Shown: positions 1-6,921 of the stretch, one piece after another | Numbering within the stretch: position 1 is the stretch's first letter | Layout: every line of letters begins with the position of its first letter | Assembly: GCA_963712175.1 (NCBI GenBank) | Contig: CAVQGZ010000013.1 | Location: 1-64,000, forward strand | Reading direction: 5' to 3' | DNA: 64,000 bases | From: CAVQGZ01 sp963712175 | GTDB lineage: Bacteria; Actinomycetota; Actinomycetes; Jiangellales; Jiangellaceae | Position numbers and translations under genes: made by a program | The notes under the pieces: generated by a model | Seen by the model: only the letters and a program-made list of their open reading frames with translations | Databases searched by the model: none | Told to the model about the DNA's origin: nothing

Positions 1-96
1 CGCAAGCCCTAGATCGGTTCATCGGTCTCGCCTGTGCCTGTGCGCAGAGGGACTGCTCTCTGGGCTGTCCACGCAGCCGTTCTTGGGGAGCGCGTC

Positions 97-948
97 ATGG
101 GTTCGCAGGCACTCACGGTCCTGGGTCAGCGGGCGTTGGGGTACGCCGCGAGCGGGGTGCCGGTGTTTCCGTGCGTTCCGGGCGGGAAGGTTCCGCTGAC
201 CCCGCGCGGCTTCCACGACGCAACGACCGACCCGGTGGTGATCACCGCATGGTGGACCCGGCACCGGCAGGCCAACGTGGCCGCCCCGACGGGGGCGCCG
301 GCCTTCGACGTGCTCGACGTGGACGTGCGGCCCACCGGCTCGGGGTGGGACGCCCTGCACGAGGCCCGAGCGGCCGGGCTGATCGACGGATGGGTGCGGG
401 CGGTGCAGACCCCGTCCGGTGGGCTGCACCTGCACTACCCCGGCACCGGGCAGCGCAACGGGACGATCCGCGGCCGGCACGTGGACTTCCGCGGTCAGGG
501 CGGCTACGTGCTGCTCCCACCTTCGTTGGGGCAGACGAAGGCCTACTCGCGGGAGTACGTCACCCTCGACCAGCGCCCCGGCGGCCGCCCGTTGGACTGG
601 GCCGGGATCGTGCAGCTGCTCGACCCACCCGCCCCGCCGTTGGGCGACGCTGGCCGGACCGCGCCGACCCGCGACACCACCGATCCGACCCGATGGCTCG
701 CCGGCCACGTGGCCCGCCAGCCGGAGGGCAACCGCAACAACGCCCTGTTCTGGGCCACCCACCGCGCCGTCGAAGCCCGAGTCGCCGATTACGAGCCACT
801 CATCACCGCCGCCGTCCACGCGGGGCTGCCCGAGGCTGAGGCGCGCCGCACCGTCACCAGCGCCCGCGCCGCCGCCACCGGCCAGCCCACCCCACCTCGG
901 CGAGCGCCCAGCGTGCACCGGGATCCGGCACCCGTCGTCGGCCGCTGA
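97..948 (+). CDS. Bifunctional primase/polymerase (prim-pol) replication protein of an integrative element
   Basis: 283 aa. The first ~180 residues read as a prim-pol domain of the archaeo-eukaryotic primase superfamily: GVPVFPCVPGGKVPLT near the N-terminus, then DVLDVD (acidic metal site), then SGGLHLHYP (conserved His region). The C-terminus is a short helical tail with RQPEGNRNNALFWATHRA, as seen in prim-pol proteins of phages and plasmids. No helicase domain follows, so it is primase-only and shorter than fused primase-helicases. I chose ATG at 97 because GGGGAG lies at 85-90; the frame is also open from 34. It precedes the xis-like and int genes, as in actinomycete integrative elements where prim-pol proteins start autonomous replication. 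Element role is inference. Confidence 0.8.
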   Translation: MGSQALTVLGQRALGYAASGVPVFPCVPGGKVPLTPRGFHDATTDPVVITAWWTRHRQANVAAPTGAPAFDVLDVDVRPTGSGWDALHEARAAGLIDGWVRAVQTPSGGLHLHYPGTGQRNGTIRGRHVDFRGQGGYVLLPPSLGQTKAYSREYVTLDQRPGGRPLDWAGIVQLLDPPAPPLGDAGRTAPTRDTTDPTRWLAGHVARQPEGNRNNALFWATHRAVEARVADYEPLITAAVHAGLPEAEARRTVTSARAAATGQPTPPRRAPSVHRDPAPVVGR

Positions 949-983
949 GCATGCCCGCCGACACCGGAACCGCAGGAGGAACC

Positions 984-1220
984 ATGGCCCAGGCCCAGCG
1001 ACGCGCGTCCCACCGGCCGGCCGGCGGCCCGCAGTGCGACCGGCTGTGGACGGTTCGCGAGGTGTCGGAGTTCCTGGCGATCCCCGTCGCTACCTTGCAC
1101 CAGTGGCGCTACCTGGGCACCGGACCGGCGGCGTTCCGGGTCGGCAAGCACCTGCGCTACGACCCCGACACGGTGCGCACCTGGCTCACCGAGCAGTGCA
1201 CCAGCCCACGCAGCGCCTGA
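984..1220 (+). CDS. Excisionase-like helix-turn-helix protein
   Basis: 78 aa with a MerR-type/HTH_17 winged helix: LWTVREVSEFLAIPVATLHQWR followed by FRVGKHLRYDPDTVRTWL. Size and fold match excision-directionality (Xis) proteins. The start at 984 is set by a strong Shine-Dalgarno (AGGAGGA, 974-980); an upstream ATG at 951 lacks one. It lies between the prim-pol gene and the integrase, whose GTG starts 4 nt after this stop, so the three are probably co-transcribed. It may control excision or act as a small regulator; the sequence cannot separate these. Confidence 0.8.
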   Translation: MAQAQRRASHRPAGGPQCDRLWTVREVSEFLAIPVATLHQWRYLGTGPAAFRVGKHLRYDPDTVRTWLTEQCTSPRSA

Positions 1221-1224
1221 ACCC

Positions 1225-2301
1225 GTGGCCGGCAGCGTCTCCCGGCTGAAGTCCGGACGGTGGCGCGCCCGCTACCGCGACTCCACGGGCCGGGAGCACG
1301 CCCGCCACTTCCAACGCAAGACCGACGCCCAACGCTGGGTCGCCGCGCACACCGCCTCCGTCGACCGCGGGGACTGGATCGACCCCGCCCTGTCCCGCAC
1401 CACGATCGAGGAGTGGTCCGCGGTGTGGCTGCAGACCAAGTCCCACCTGCGGCCGAAGACCCGCGACAAGTACGAGAGCGGCCTGCGGATCTGGATCCTG
1501 CCCCGCTGGGGGAAGGCCCAGCTCGGGTCCATCACCCACGCCGACGTCGTCGCCTGGGTCGCCGACATCCAACGCACCCGCAGCGCCGGCCTCACCCGGC
1601 ACACCCTGGCGATCCTGTCCCAGATGCTCGAGCTCGCCGTCCGCGACGGACGCATCCCGCGCAACGTGGCCCGCGGAGTCCGCAAGCCGCGCCCGTCCCG
1701 CCCCGTCCAGCGGTTCCTCAGCCCTGACGAGGTTGCACGCCTGGCCCGCGAGACACCCCCGCCCTATGACGTGCTCGTCATCTTGCTGGCCTTCACCGGC
1801 CTCCGCTTCGGCGAAGCCGCCGGACTCACCGTCGGCGACGTCGACCTGGACCGCAGCCGCATCTCCGTCAACTGGTCGGTCACCGAGTCCGCCAGCGGCC
1901 AGCTGCACCGAGACTCCCCCAAGACCTACCGCCGACGCAGCGTCCCCATCCCCGCGTTCCTCCGAGACCGGCTCGCCACCCACATCGCCGGCCGAAACCC
2001 CGACGAGCCGCTGTTCCCCTCCCCCAAGGGCGGGCTGCTGCGCAACTCCAACTTCCGCCACACCACCTTCGACCCCGCCGTGCGGCGCGCGGGACTGGCT
2101 CCACTGACCCCGCACAACCTGCGCGACACCGCTGCCAGCCTCGCCGTCGGCTCCGGAGCCAACGTCAAATCCGTCCAACGCATGCTCGGCCACGCCTCCG
2201 CCGCGATGACCCTCGACGTCTACTCAGGGCTCTTCGACGCCGAACTCGACGATGTCGCCACTCGCATGGACGACTCGGCCGGAGACCTCTTCCGCCACTG
2301 A
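1225..2301 (+). CDS. Tyrosine-type site-specific integrase
   Basis: 358 aa. N-terminal arm-binding/AP2-like region (about 1-60), SAM-like core-binding domain (about 62-145), C-terminal catalytic domain. The full catalytic set is visible: R194 (FTGLRFGEA), K233 (SPKTYRR), H297 and R300 (PHNLRDTA), H323 (LGHASAAMT) and nucleophile Y333 (DVYSGLF). The gene is therefore probably active. The start is GTG, 4 nt after the xis-like stop. Its 3' end faces the 3' end of tRNA-Lys about 105 bp away, the usual arrangement for elements inserted in tRNA genes. The catalytic family is certain; use of this tRNA as the target is a strong inference. Confidence 0.93.
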   Translation: MAGSVSRLKSGRWRARYRDSTGREHARHFQRKTDAQRWVAAHTASVDRGDWIDPALSRTTIEEWSAVWLQTKSHLRPKTRDKYESGLRIWILPRWGKAQLGSITHADVVAWVADIQRTRSAGLTRHTLAILSQMLELAVRDGRIPRNVARGVRKPRPSRPVQRFLSPDEVARLARETPPPYDVLVILLAFTGLRFGEAAGLTVGDVDLDRSRISVNWSVTESASGQLHRDSPKTYRRRSVPIPAFLRDRLATHIAGRNPDEPLFPSPKGGLLRNSNFRHTTFDPAVRRAGLAPLTPHNLRDTAASLAVGSGANVKSVQRMLGHASAAMTLDVYSGLFDAELDDVATRMDDSAGDLFRH

Positions 2302-2321
2302 CTCACCACTGTCCCGAACCG

Positions 2322-2343
2322 GTTTGCGGACTGTTTGCGGACT
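2322..2343. repeat. Tandem 11-bp direct repeat next to int
   Basis: Two perfect, directly abutting copies of GTTTGCGGACT (2322-2332 and 2333-2343) lie between the integrase stop and the tRNA-Lys 3' end. Their position suits integrase arm-type or Xis binding sites beside an attachment core. Function is inferred from position only. Confidence 0.6.
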
Positions 2344-2405
2344 CCTGGCCCTCAAGCGGACACCCAGACACCCTCACAGACCACGAAACCGCAGGTCAGA
2401 CCGGG

Positions 2406-2435
2406 TGGGCCCCGTGGGACTCGAACCCACAACCC
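2406..2435. other. Probable attachment site at the tRNA-Lys 3' end (extent uncertain)
   Basis: The T-arm and acceptor 3' strand of tRNA-Lys face the integrase. Tyrosine integrases of actinobacterial elements commonly recombine within the 3' half of a tRNA and restore it. The other junction lies left of the window, so the length of the shared core cannot be measured; the coordinates mark only the likely zone. Confidence 0.4.
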
Positions 2436-2478
2436 GCGGATTAAAAGTCCGCTGCTCTGCCAGTTGAGCTAGAGGCCC
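2406..2478 (-). tRNA. tRNA-Lys (TTT)
   Basis: A 73-nt cloverleaf on the minus strand. Acceptor GGGCCTC pairs with GGGGCCC (one U-G), D-arm GCTC/GAGC, anticodon stem GCGGA/TCCGC with loop CTTTTAA giving anticodon TTT, T-arm GTGGG/CCCAC with loop TTCGAGT. Discriminator A; CCA is not fully encoded. It is intact, as expected if the element restored the 3' end. Confidence 0.95.
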
Positions 2479-2552
2479 CTTCGCTGCGCCGCCACGGTAT
2501 CCGAGCGGCCCTGGCCTAGCGTCGAGCACACCGATCGAGACAGGAGGCAGGC

Positions 2553-3497
2553 GTGCCCGACGAGCTAGGCACACGTCCGAGGTGGCTCAGGCTCATCGCC
2601 GGAGCGTCACTGGTAGTCGTCCCGGCTGTCGTCGCCGTCCCGCGGTGGGACACCTTGCTGGCGAACCAGCCCATCTACCCGGTGATTCTTGCGGTATCGC
2701 TCCTGCTGGGGCTGGCCCTGATCGCCTCAGGACTCGCTACCCGCCGGGCACCCAAGCCTGGCCGCCCGCGGCTGGCCGCACGAATCGCCGCCTCGGTCGG
2801 CGCCCTCGGGATCGCGGCCGCACTGCTGTGGCTCGCGCCCCTGAGCGCCACACCCGTCGCGCTGGCGGCACTGGAGTCAGACGAGTCCGTGACCGTCACC
2901 GATACCCGTGACGCCACGAGCTACGAGCCCTCGGACGCGACGAACCCGACGTTCGTCCTCTATCCGGGCGCGCGAGTCGATCCTCGGGCCTACGCCGTGC
3001 TCGCTCGTGGCATCGCCGAGTCGGGCTCACCTGTTGTCGTCCCGAAGTGCCCGATGGACCTGTCGTTGCTGTGCGGGGATCCGGGCGACTACCTGCCCAC
3101 CGCAGGTCCGTGGGCCGTCGGCGGCCACAGCCTCGGCGGAGTATCGGCGTCGTCGCTGGTCGCCGACGACGTCCCCGCCGGAACCGGGCTCATCCTGTGG
3201 GCGTCCTACCCACTCGACGACCTGTCAGCCCGCTCTGACCTGCCGGTCGCCTCCGTCTACGGCACGCAGGACCGGCTGACCACGCTCTCGGACATCAGCG
3301 CCAACCGGCCGAAGCTCCCCGCCGACACGGTCTACACACCGATCGAGGGCGCGATCCACGCCTACTTCGGCGACTACGGAAGCCAACCCGGCGACGGCGA
3401 CCCCGAGATCAGCCGAGACGAGGCGCAGGACGCGATCGTGCAGGCGACGGTCGACGCTCTAGCGCGTGTGGCGGAGACTGCGTCGCCCAGCAGTTGA
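2553..3497 (+). CDS. Membrane-anchored alpha/beta hydrolase
   Basis: 314 aa. Three hydrophobic segments lie in the first ~110 residues (LIAGASLVVVPAVVAV, PVILAVSLLLGLALIASGLA, and one ending ALLWLAPL), followed by an alpha/beta-hydrolase domain. The nucleophile elbow is GHSLGG with Ser at residue 193; GTQDRLT supplies the likely acid and AIHAYFGDYG the likely His. Layout fits the hydrolase_5 group of small membrane-attached hydrolases; substrate unknown. GTG start with an AGGAGG-type Shine-Dalgarno at about 2541-2547. It is the first gene outside the integrative element. Confidence 0.8.
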   Translation: MPDELGTRPRWLRLIAGASLVVVPAVVAVPRWDTLLANQPIYPVILAVSLLLGLALIASGLATRRAPKPGRPRLAARIAASVGALGIAAALLWLAPLSATPVALAALESDESVTVTDTRDATSYEPSDATNPTFVLYPGARVDPRAYAVLARGIAESGSPVVVPKCPMDLSLLCGDPGDYLPTAGPWAVGGHSLGGVSASSLVADDVPAGTGLILWASYPLDDLSARSDLPVASVYGTQDRLTTLSDISANRPKLPADTVYTPIEGAIHAYFGDYGSQPGDGDPEISRDEAQDAIVQATVDALARVAETASPSS

Positions 3498-3526
3498 CGG
3501 CGAGCGCCCGGGACCAACGTCCCTAG

Positions 3527-3545
3527 TTAGGTTTGCCTAACCTAT
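3527..3545. promoter_or_regulatory. DtxR/IdeR iron box
   Basis: TTAGGTTTGCCTAACCTAT matches the DtxR/IdeR consensus TTAGGTTAGSCTAACCTAA at 17 of 19 positions by hand count. It covers the -35 region of the feoA promoter, so iron-loaded repressor would block ferrous-iron uptake. Confidence 0.88.
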
Positions 3546-3548
3546 TCG

Positions 3549-3554
3549 TACACT
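3549..3554 (+). promoter_or_regulatory. feoA -10 box (leaderless)
   Basis: TACACT lies 6 nt before the feoA GTG with no Shine-Dalgarno, predicting transcription from the start codon itself, just downstream of the iron box. Confidence 0.6.
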
Positions 3555-3560
3555 TCGAGC

Positions 3561-4100
3561 GTGACCCTCAACCAGGTGCCCGTTGGCTCCACGGCCACGC
3601 TGACCGACACGTCGGCGCACCCCAGCCGTCGGCGCCTCGCCGAACTCGGGCTGCGCCCGGGGGCCGACGTCCTGGTCATGCGCCGCACGGCCGGCGGTGG
3701 GCGACTACTCGGCATCGGGCACTCCCGCATGGCGATCGACCGGGTCACGTCGCGCTCGCTGCACGTCGAGCTCCCCGATGAGCTCATGCCACCCGACCAC
3801 GGCCGCGACAGCGACAGCGACAGCGCCCGGACCCATCCAGGTCGCGCTCGTCGGCAACGCCAACGTGGGCAAGTCCACCCTGTTCAACCAGCTCAGTGGG
3901 GCGCGGCAGCAGCTGGGCAACTGGCCCGGCACCACGGTCGAGGTCGCGCGGGCCGAGTGGAGACCCGGTGGCGCCGACCGAACCGGGCCAGCGGTCACCG
4001 TGCTCGACCTGCCCGGCGCCGCCAGCCTCGACCCGGTCTCCCCCGACGAGGAGCTCACCCGAGACCTGCTGCTGACCGACGATGCCGCGAACCGGCCTGA
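3561..4100 (+). CDS. feoA: FeoA, SH3-like ferrous iron transport protein (frame runs on into feoB)
   Basis: Residues 1-75 are a complete FeoA domain (RRRLAELGLRPGADVLVMRR, then HSRMAIDRV and SLHVEL). FeoA proteins usually end about here. This frame has no stop and continues to 179 aa, overlapping the feoB GTPase codons by 323 bp in a different frame; the tail after residue ~80 is Arg/Pro/His-rich and looks like an out-of-frame reading of feoB. Either FeoA carries a non-homologous tail, or feoA and feoB are joined by a frameshift or a 1-nt sequence error near the GACAGC repeats (3806-3824). Expression starts at GTG 3561 under the iron box. The FeoA domain is certain; the true C-terminus is not. 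Confidence 0.8.
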   Translation: MTLNQVPVGSTATLTDTSAHPSRRRLAELGLRPGADVLVMRRTAGGGRLLGIGHSRMAIDRVTSRSLHVELPDELMPPDHGRDSDSDSARTHPGRARRQRQRGQVHPVQPAQWGAAAAGQLARHHGRGRAGRVETRWRRPNRASGHRARPARRRQPRPGLPRRGAHPRPAADRRCREPA

Positions 4101-5739
4101 CCTCGTTGTGGCGGTGGTCGACGCGTCCAACCTCGCCCGTTGCCTCTACTTGGTCGCCCAGCTGCGCGAGCTCCCGCAGCGGGTCGTTGTCGCGCTCACG
4201 ATGCTGGACGTCGCGGCCCGCCGCGGCATCACCGTCGACGTGGGCGCTCTCGAGGCGTGCCTGGGCGTCCCGGTAGTCGCGGTCGACCCTCGCCGACGCA
4301 CCACCTCGGCCACGCTCGCCGAGGTCGTTGCGGAACACCTTGAGGCACCCATCCCGCACCCCCGACGGCGGATGATCGACCCGACCGAGGGGATCGACGA
4401 GCAGCTCGCCGTGGACGACGACCGCTTCGTGTGGGTCCAGTCGGCCGTGGCGGCCGTGCACTCGAGCAGCACGCGGTCGTCCGCCACCTGGACCGACCGC
4501 ATCGATCGGCTGGCGACTGCCCCGGTTCTGGGGCCGGCGCTGTTCCTGGGCGTGATGTGGCTGGTCTTCCAGATCACCACCGTCGTCGCGGCACCGCTGC
4601 AGGAAGCCCTCGGTGCCTTGGTGGCCGGTCCTGTCAGCGATGCGAGCCGTGCCCTGCTCGGTGCCATCGGGCTGGAAGGTGGCGTCATCGAGGGGCTTGT
4701 CGTCGACGGGCTCGTCGCCGGGGTCGGGATGCTGCTGACCTTCGTGCCACTGATGGCGCTCATGTTCCTGCTGCTCGCGGTGCTCGAGACATCGGGCTAC
4801 CTCGCCCGGGCTGCAGTCGTCACCGACCGCACGATGCGGGCGATCGGGCTGCCGGGACGTGCCTTCTTGCCACTCATCGTCGGCTTCGGGTGCAACGTGC
4901 CCGCCATCAGCGCCACCCGGGTACTCCCCGACGCCCGCCAGCGGGTGCTGACCTCCATGCTCGTCCCGTTCACTGCGTGCAGTGCCCGCCTCACCGTCTT
5001 CGTCCTCGTCGGCGCCACGTTCTTCGGGTCGAACGCGGGCAACGTGGTGTTCGGCATGTATCTGCTGTCGATCCTGCTCGTCGTCGGGGTCGGGTTCGCC
5101 CTGCGCTCGACGCTCTGGCGCACGATGGGCGCCGACGCGCTGGTGATCGACCTACCCTCCTACCACCTCCCAGTTCCGCGCCAGGTGGCGATCATGACCT
5201 GGGCTCGGGTCCGGGCGTTCCTGCGGACGGCCGGGGGCATCATCGTCGTGACGGTCGCGGCGGTCTGGATGGTCAGCGCCATTCCCGCTCCCGGTAGCAG
5301 CGGCTCGATGGGCGACGTCCCGGTGCAGGACAGCCTCTTCGCTGCGACCGCCGAGGCGATCTCGCCGGTCTTCGCGCCGGCTGGCTTCGGCGACTGGCAC
5401 GCCACGTCGGCGCTCATGGTCGGGTTCGTGGCGAAGGAGGCGGTCGTCTCGTCGTGGGCGCAGACCTACGCCGCCGACGAGCCAAGCGAGCCGGGAAACC
5501 CCGGTGAGCTCGGCGAGCGCCTGCGTGCCGACTTCGAGGCGTCGTCCGGGGGTCACACCACACCTGCGGTTCTCGCCTTCCTGACCTTCGTGCTCGCTTA
5601 CACCCCCTGCGTGGCCACGCTCGCCGCCCTCAACCGCGAGATCGGCCGAGGCTGGATGCTGTCCAGCGTGGCACTCAGCATGACCACGGCATGGCTGCTG
5701 GCGGTCACCGTGTTCCAGGTCGGACGGTTGGTCACATGA
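3778..5739 (+). CDS. feoB: FeoB ferrous iron transporter
   Basis: 653 aa from ATG 3778. N-terminal cytosolic G domain: G1 GNANVGKS (26-33), G3 DLPG (77-80), and G4 as TMLD (141-144) in place of NxxD, so guanine selectivity may be altered. The membrane domain follows with FeoB gate motifs: GFGCNVPAISATR, PFTACSARLTV and the late AYTPCVATL. It imports Fe(II) across the inner membrane with FeoA and FeoC as partners. The start is uncertain: ATG 3778 lies inside the feoA frame and the domain proper begins at residue ~19; the frame is open from 3697. The stop overlaps the feoC ATG (ATGA), indicating coupled translation. Confidence 0.93.
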   Translation: MSSCHPTTAATATATAPGPIQVALVGNANVGKSTLFNQLSGARQQLGNWPGTTVEVARAEWRPGGADRTGPAVTVLDLPGAASLDPVSPDEELTRDLLLTDDAANRPDLVVAVVDASNLARCLYLVAQLRELPQRVVVALTMLDVAARRGITVDVGALEACLGVPVVAVDPRRRTTSATLAEVVAEHLEAPIPHPRRRMIDPTEGIDEQLAVDDDRFVWVQSAVAAVHSSSTRSSATWTDRIDRLATAPVLGPALFLGVMWLVFQITTVVAAPLQEALGALVAGPVSDASRALLGAIGLEGGVIEGLVVDGLVAGVGMLLTFVPLMALMFLLLAVLETSGYLARAAVVTDRTMRAIGLPGRAFLPLIVGFGCNVPAISATRVLPDARQRVLTSMLVPFTACSARLTVFVLVGATFFGSNAGNVVFGMYLLSILLVVGVGFALRSTLWRTMGADALVIDLPSYHLPVPRQVAIMTWARVRAFLRTAGGIIVVTVAAVWMVSAIPAPGSSGSMGDVPVQDSLFAATAEAISPVFAPAGFGDWHATSALMVGFVAKEAVVSSWAQTYAADEPSEPGNPGELGERLRADFEASSGGHTTPAVLAFLTFVLAYTPCVATLAALNREIGRGWMLSSVALSMTTAWLLAVTVFQVGRLVT

Positions 5740-6029
5740 CCACGACGTCGAGCCCGACACGGGCGGTCCTGAGTGAGCTCGAAGGCGGGGCGACGAGCCT
5801 GCCGGAGATCGCCGCGCGCACTGGCCTGGACTCGGGAGTCGTCAGCCTGGCTGTGGCGCGGCTCGTGGCCGCCGGCTACTTGACGGCCGAGCGACTCGCA
5901 GCAGGATGCCCCGATGGGGGCTGCTCCACCTGCCCGTCCGGGAGCTCCGGTCGCCCTGGCTGCGGAGCCGTCGGCGGCGCCACGCAGAGGGGTCCCGTGC
6001 TCATCAGCCTCGGTCGTCCCCACCGGTAG
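5736..6029 (+). CDS. feoC: FeoC-like winged-helix protein with a four-cysteine cluster
   Basis: 97 aa. The N-terminal winged helix (LSELEGGATSLPEIAARTGL, then VSLAVARLVAAGYLT) is followed by cysteines C58, C63, C66 and C76 (C-x4-C-x2-C-x9-C), close to the spacing in enterobacterial FeoC that binds an iron-sulfur cluster. FeoC modulates FeoB stability or activity and may sense iron or oxygen. The ATG overlaps the feoB stop. Fold and cysteine spacing support the call; sequence similarity elsewhere is low, as usual for this family. Confidence 0.75.
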   Translation: MTTTSSPTRAVLSELEGGATSLPEIAARTGLDSGVVSLAVARLVAAGYLTAERLAAGCPDGGCSTCPSGSSGRPGCGAVGGATQRGPVLISLGRPHR

Positions 6030-6032
6030 CCT
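6027..6032 (+). promoter_or_regulatory. -10 box before the lipoprotein-like gene
   Basis: TAGCCT lies 8 nt before the ATG at 6041, with no Shine-Dalgarno between: leaderless pattern. Confidence 0.45.
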
Positions 6033-6040
6033 CTGGCGGC

Positions 6041-6823
6041 ATGCGTCGCCGTGCTGCAGCCGTCGTCATGCTCGTCACCGCCTCGTCGGTGCTACTCGCC
6101 GGGTGTGACGGCGAGATCATCGACGCGATCGAGTCTGCGGCCCCGAGCGCAAGCATCTCCCTGCCCGACATCGGCGGCGGAGAAGAGACCGAGCAGCCGC
6201 CCGCAGAGACGACCACGGAGGAGCCGCCTCAGACGGAGGAGCCTCAGACGGAGGAGCCTGCGGTGGAGACCCCGGCGGCAACCACGCCGACCGACGAGAC
6301 GGCGAGCACCTCCTCGGACTCCGGGATACCGCTGTGGGCGTGGATCCTGCTCGGGCTAGCGCTCGTCGGACTCGTCGCGCTCCTCATCGCTTCGGCTCGC
6401 CGACGCGGCTCGTCAGACGAGAAGGCGCTCGCCGCTCAGGCCGACGGGCAGCTGAGCTGGGTCCGCTCGAACGTCGACGACCCGCTGCTGCGCTGGCGAG
6501 CCGACCAGCTGCGGCTCCCGGCTGCGCAGCGCGACACCGACTCCGAGCTGGCACGTCGGTGGGCGCTTGTCGATCAGCGTGTGACAGCCGCGACGACTGA
6601 CCTGCTCACGATCGAGTCGAGCACCAAGAACGCCGCGCTCCAGCAAGCCTCCGCGCTGCTGCGCCAGGCGGCGGAGGGCTACCGGACGTCCCTGGATGCC
6701 CTGGCTCAGGCCCTCGTCACCGGTGACCAGGCCCGAATCGCCCAGGCCTCGCAGGGCCTCAACGCGGACACGACCATGTTCGACCAGGCCCGTCAGCGCT
6801 TCCACCAAACAGCCTCGCTGTAG
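6041..6823 (+). CDS. Lipobox-bearing protein with TE/EP-rich linker, membrane helix and helical C-domain
   Basis: 260 aa, function not recognised. A signal peptide ends in lipobox LLAGC (Cys at ~22). An extracytoplasmic Thr/Glu/Pro-rich linker includes two QTEEP units encoded by a 15-bp tandem repeat (6230-6259). A membrane helix follows (IPLWAWILLGLALVGLVALLIA) with an RRR stop-transfer, then about 140 residues of mostly alpha-helical sequence. If the lipobox is used, the protein is anchored twice with its C-domain in the cytoplasm, an unusual topology; alternatively the first hydrophobic stretch is a plain signal peptide. The gene follows feoC by 11 nt but has its own promoter-like hexamer. 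Confidence 0.7.
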   Translation: MRRRAAAVVMLVTASSVLLAGCDGEIIDAIESAAPSASISLPDIGGGEETEQPPAETTTEEPPQTEEPQTEEPAVETPAATTPTDETASTSSDSGIPLWAWILLGLALVGLVALLIASARRRGSSDEKALAAQADGQLSWVRSNVDDPLLRWRADQLRLPAAQRDTDSELARRWALVDQRVTAATTDLLTIESSTKNAALQQASALLRQAAEGYRTSLDALAQALVTGDQARIAQASQGLNADTTMFDQARQRFHQTASL

Positions 6824-6921
6824 CGGCGGTCACGCCCCCCTGGGCCGTTCGGCACTTTCATTCGCACCTGTCACCCGTGCACCGTGGAGAAGTACGACCC
6901 ACCACGTGGAACGGAGGACCG

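Noticed and set aside
6230..6259. Minisatellite or CRISPR-like repeat
   Set aside because: Two in-frame 15-bp units coding QTEEP in a disordered linker; a normal coding repeat.
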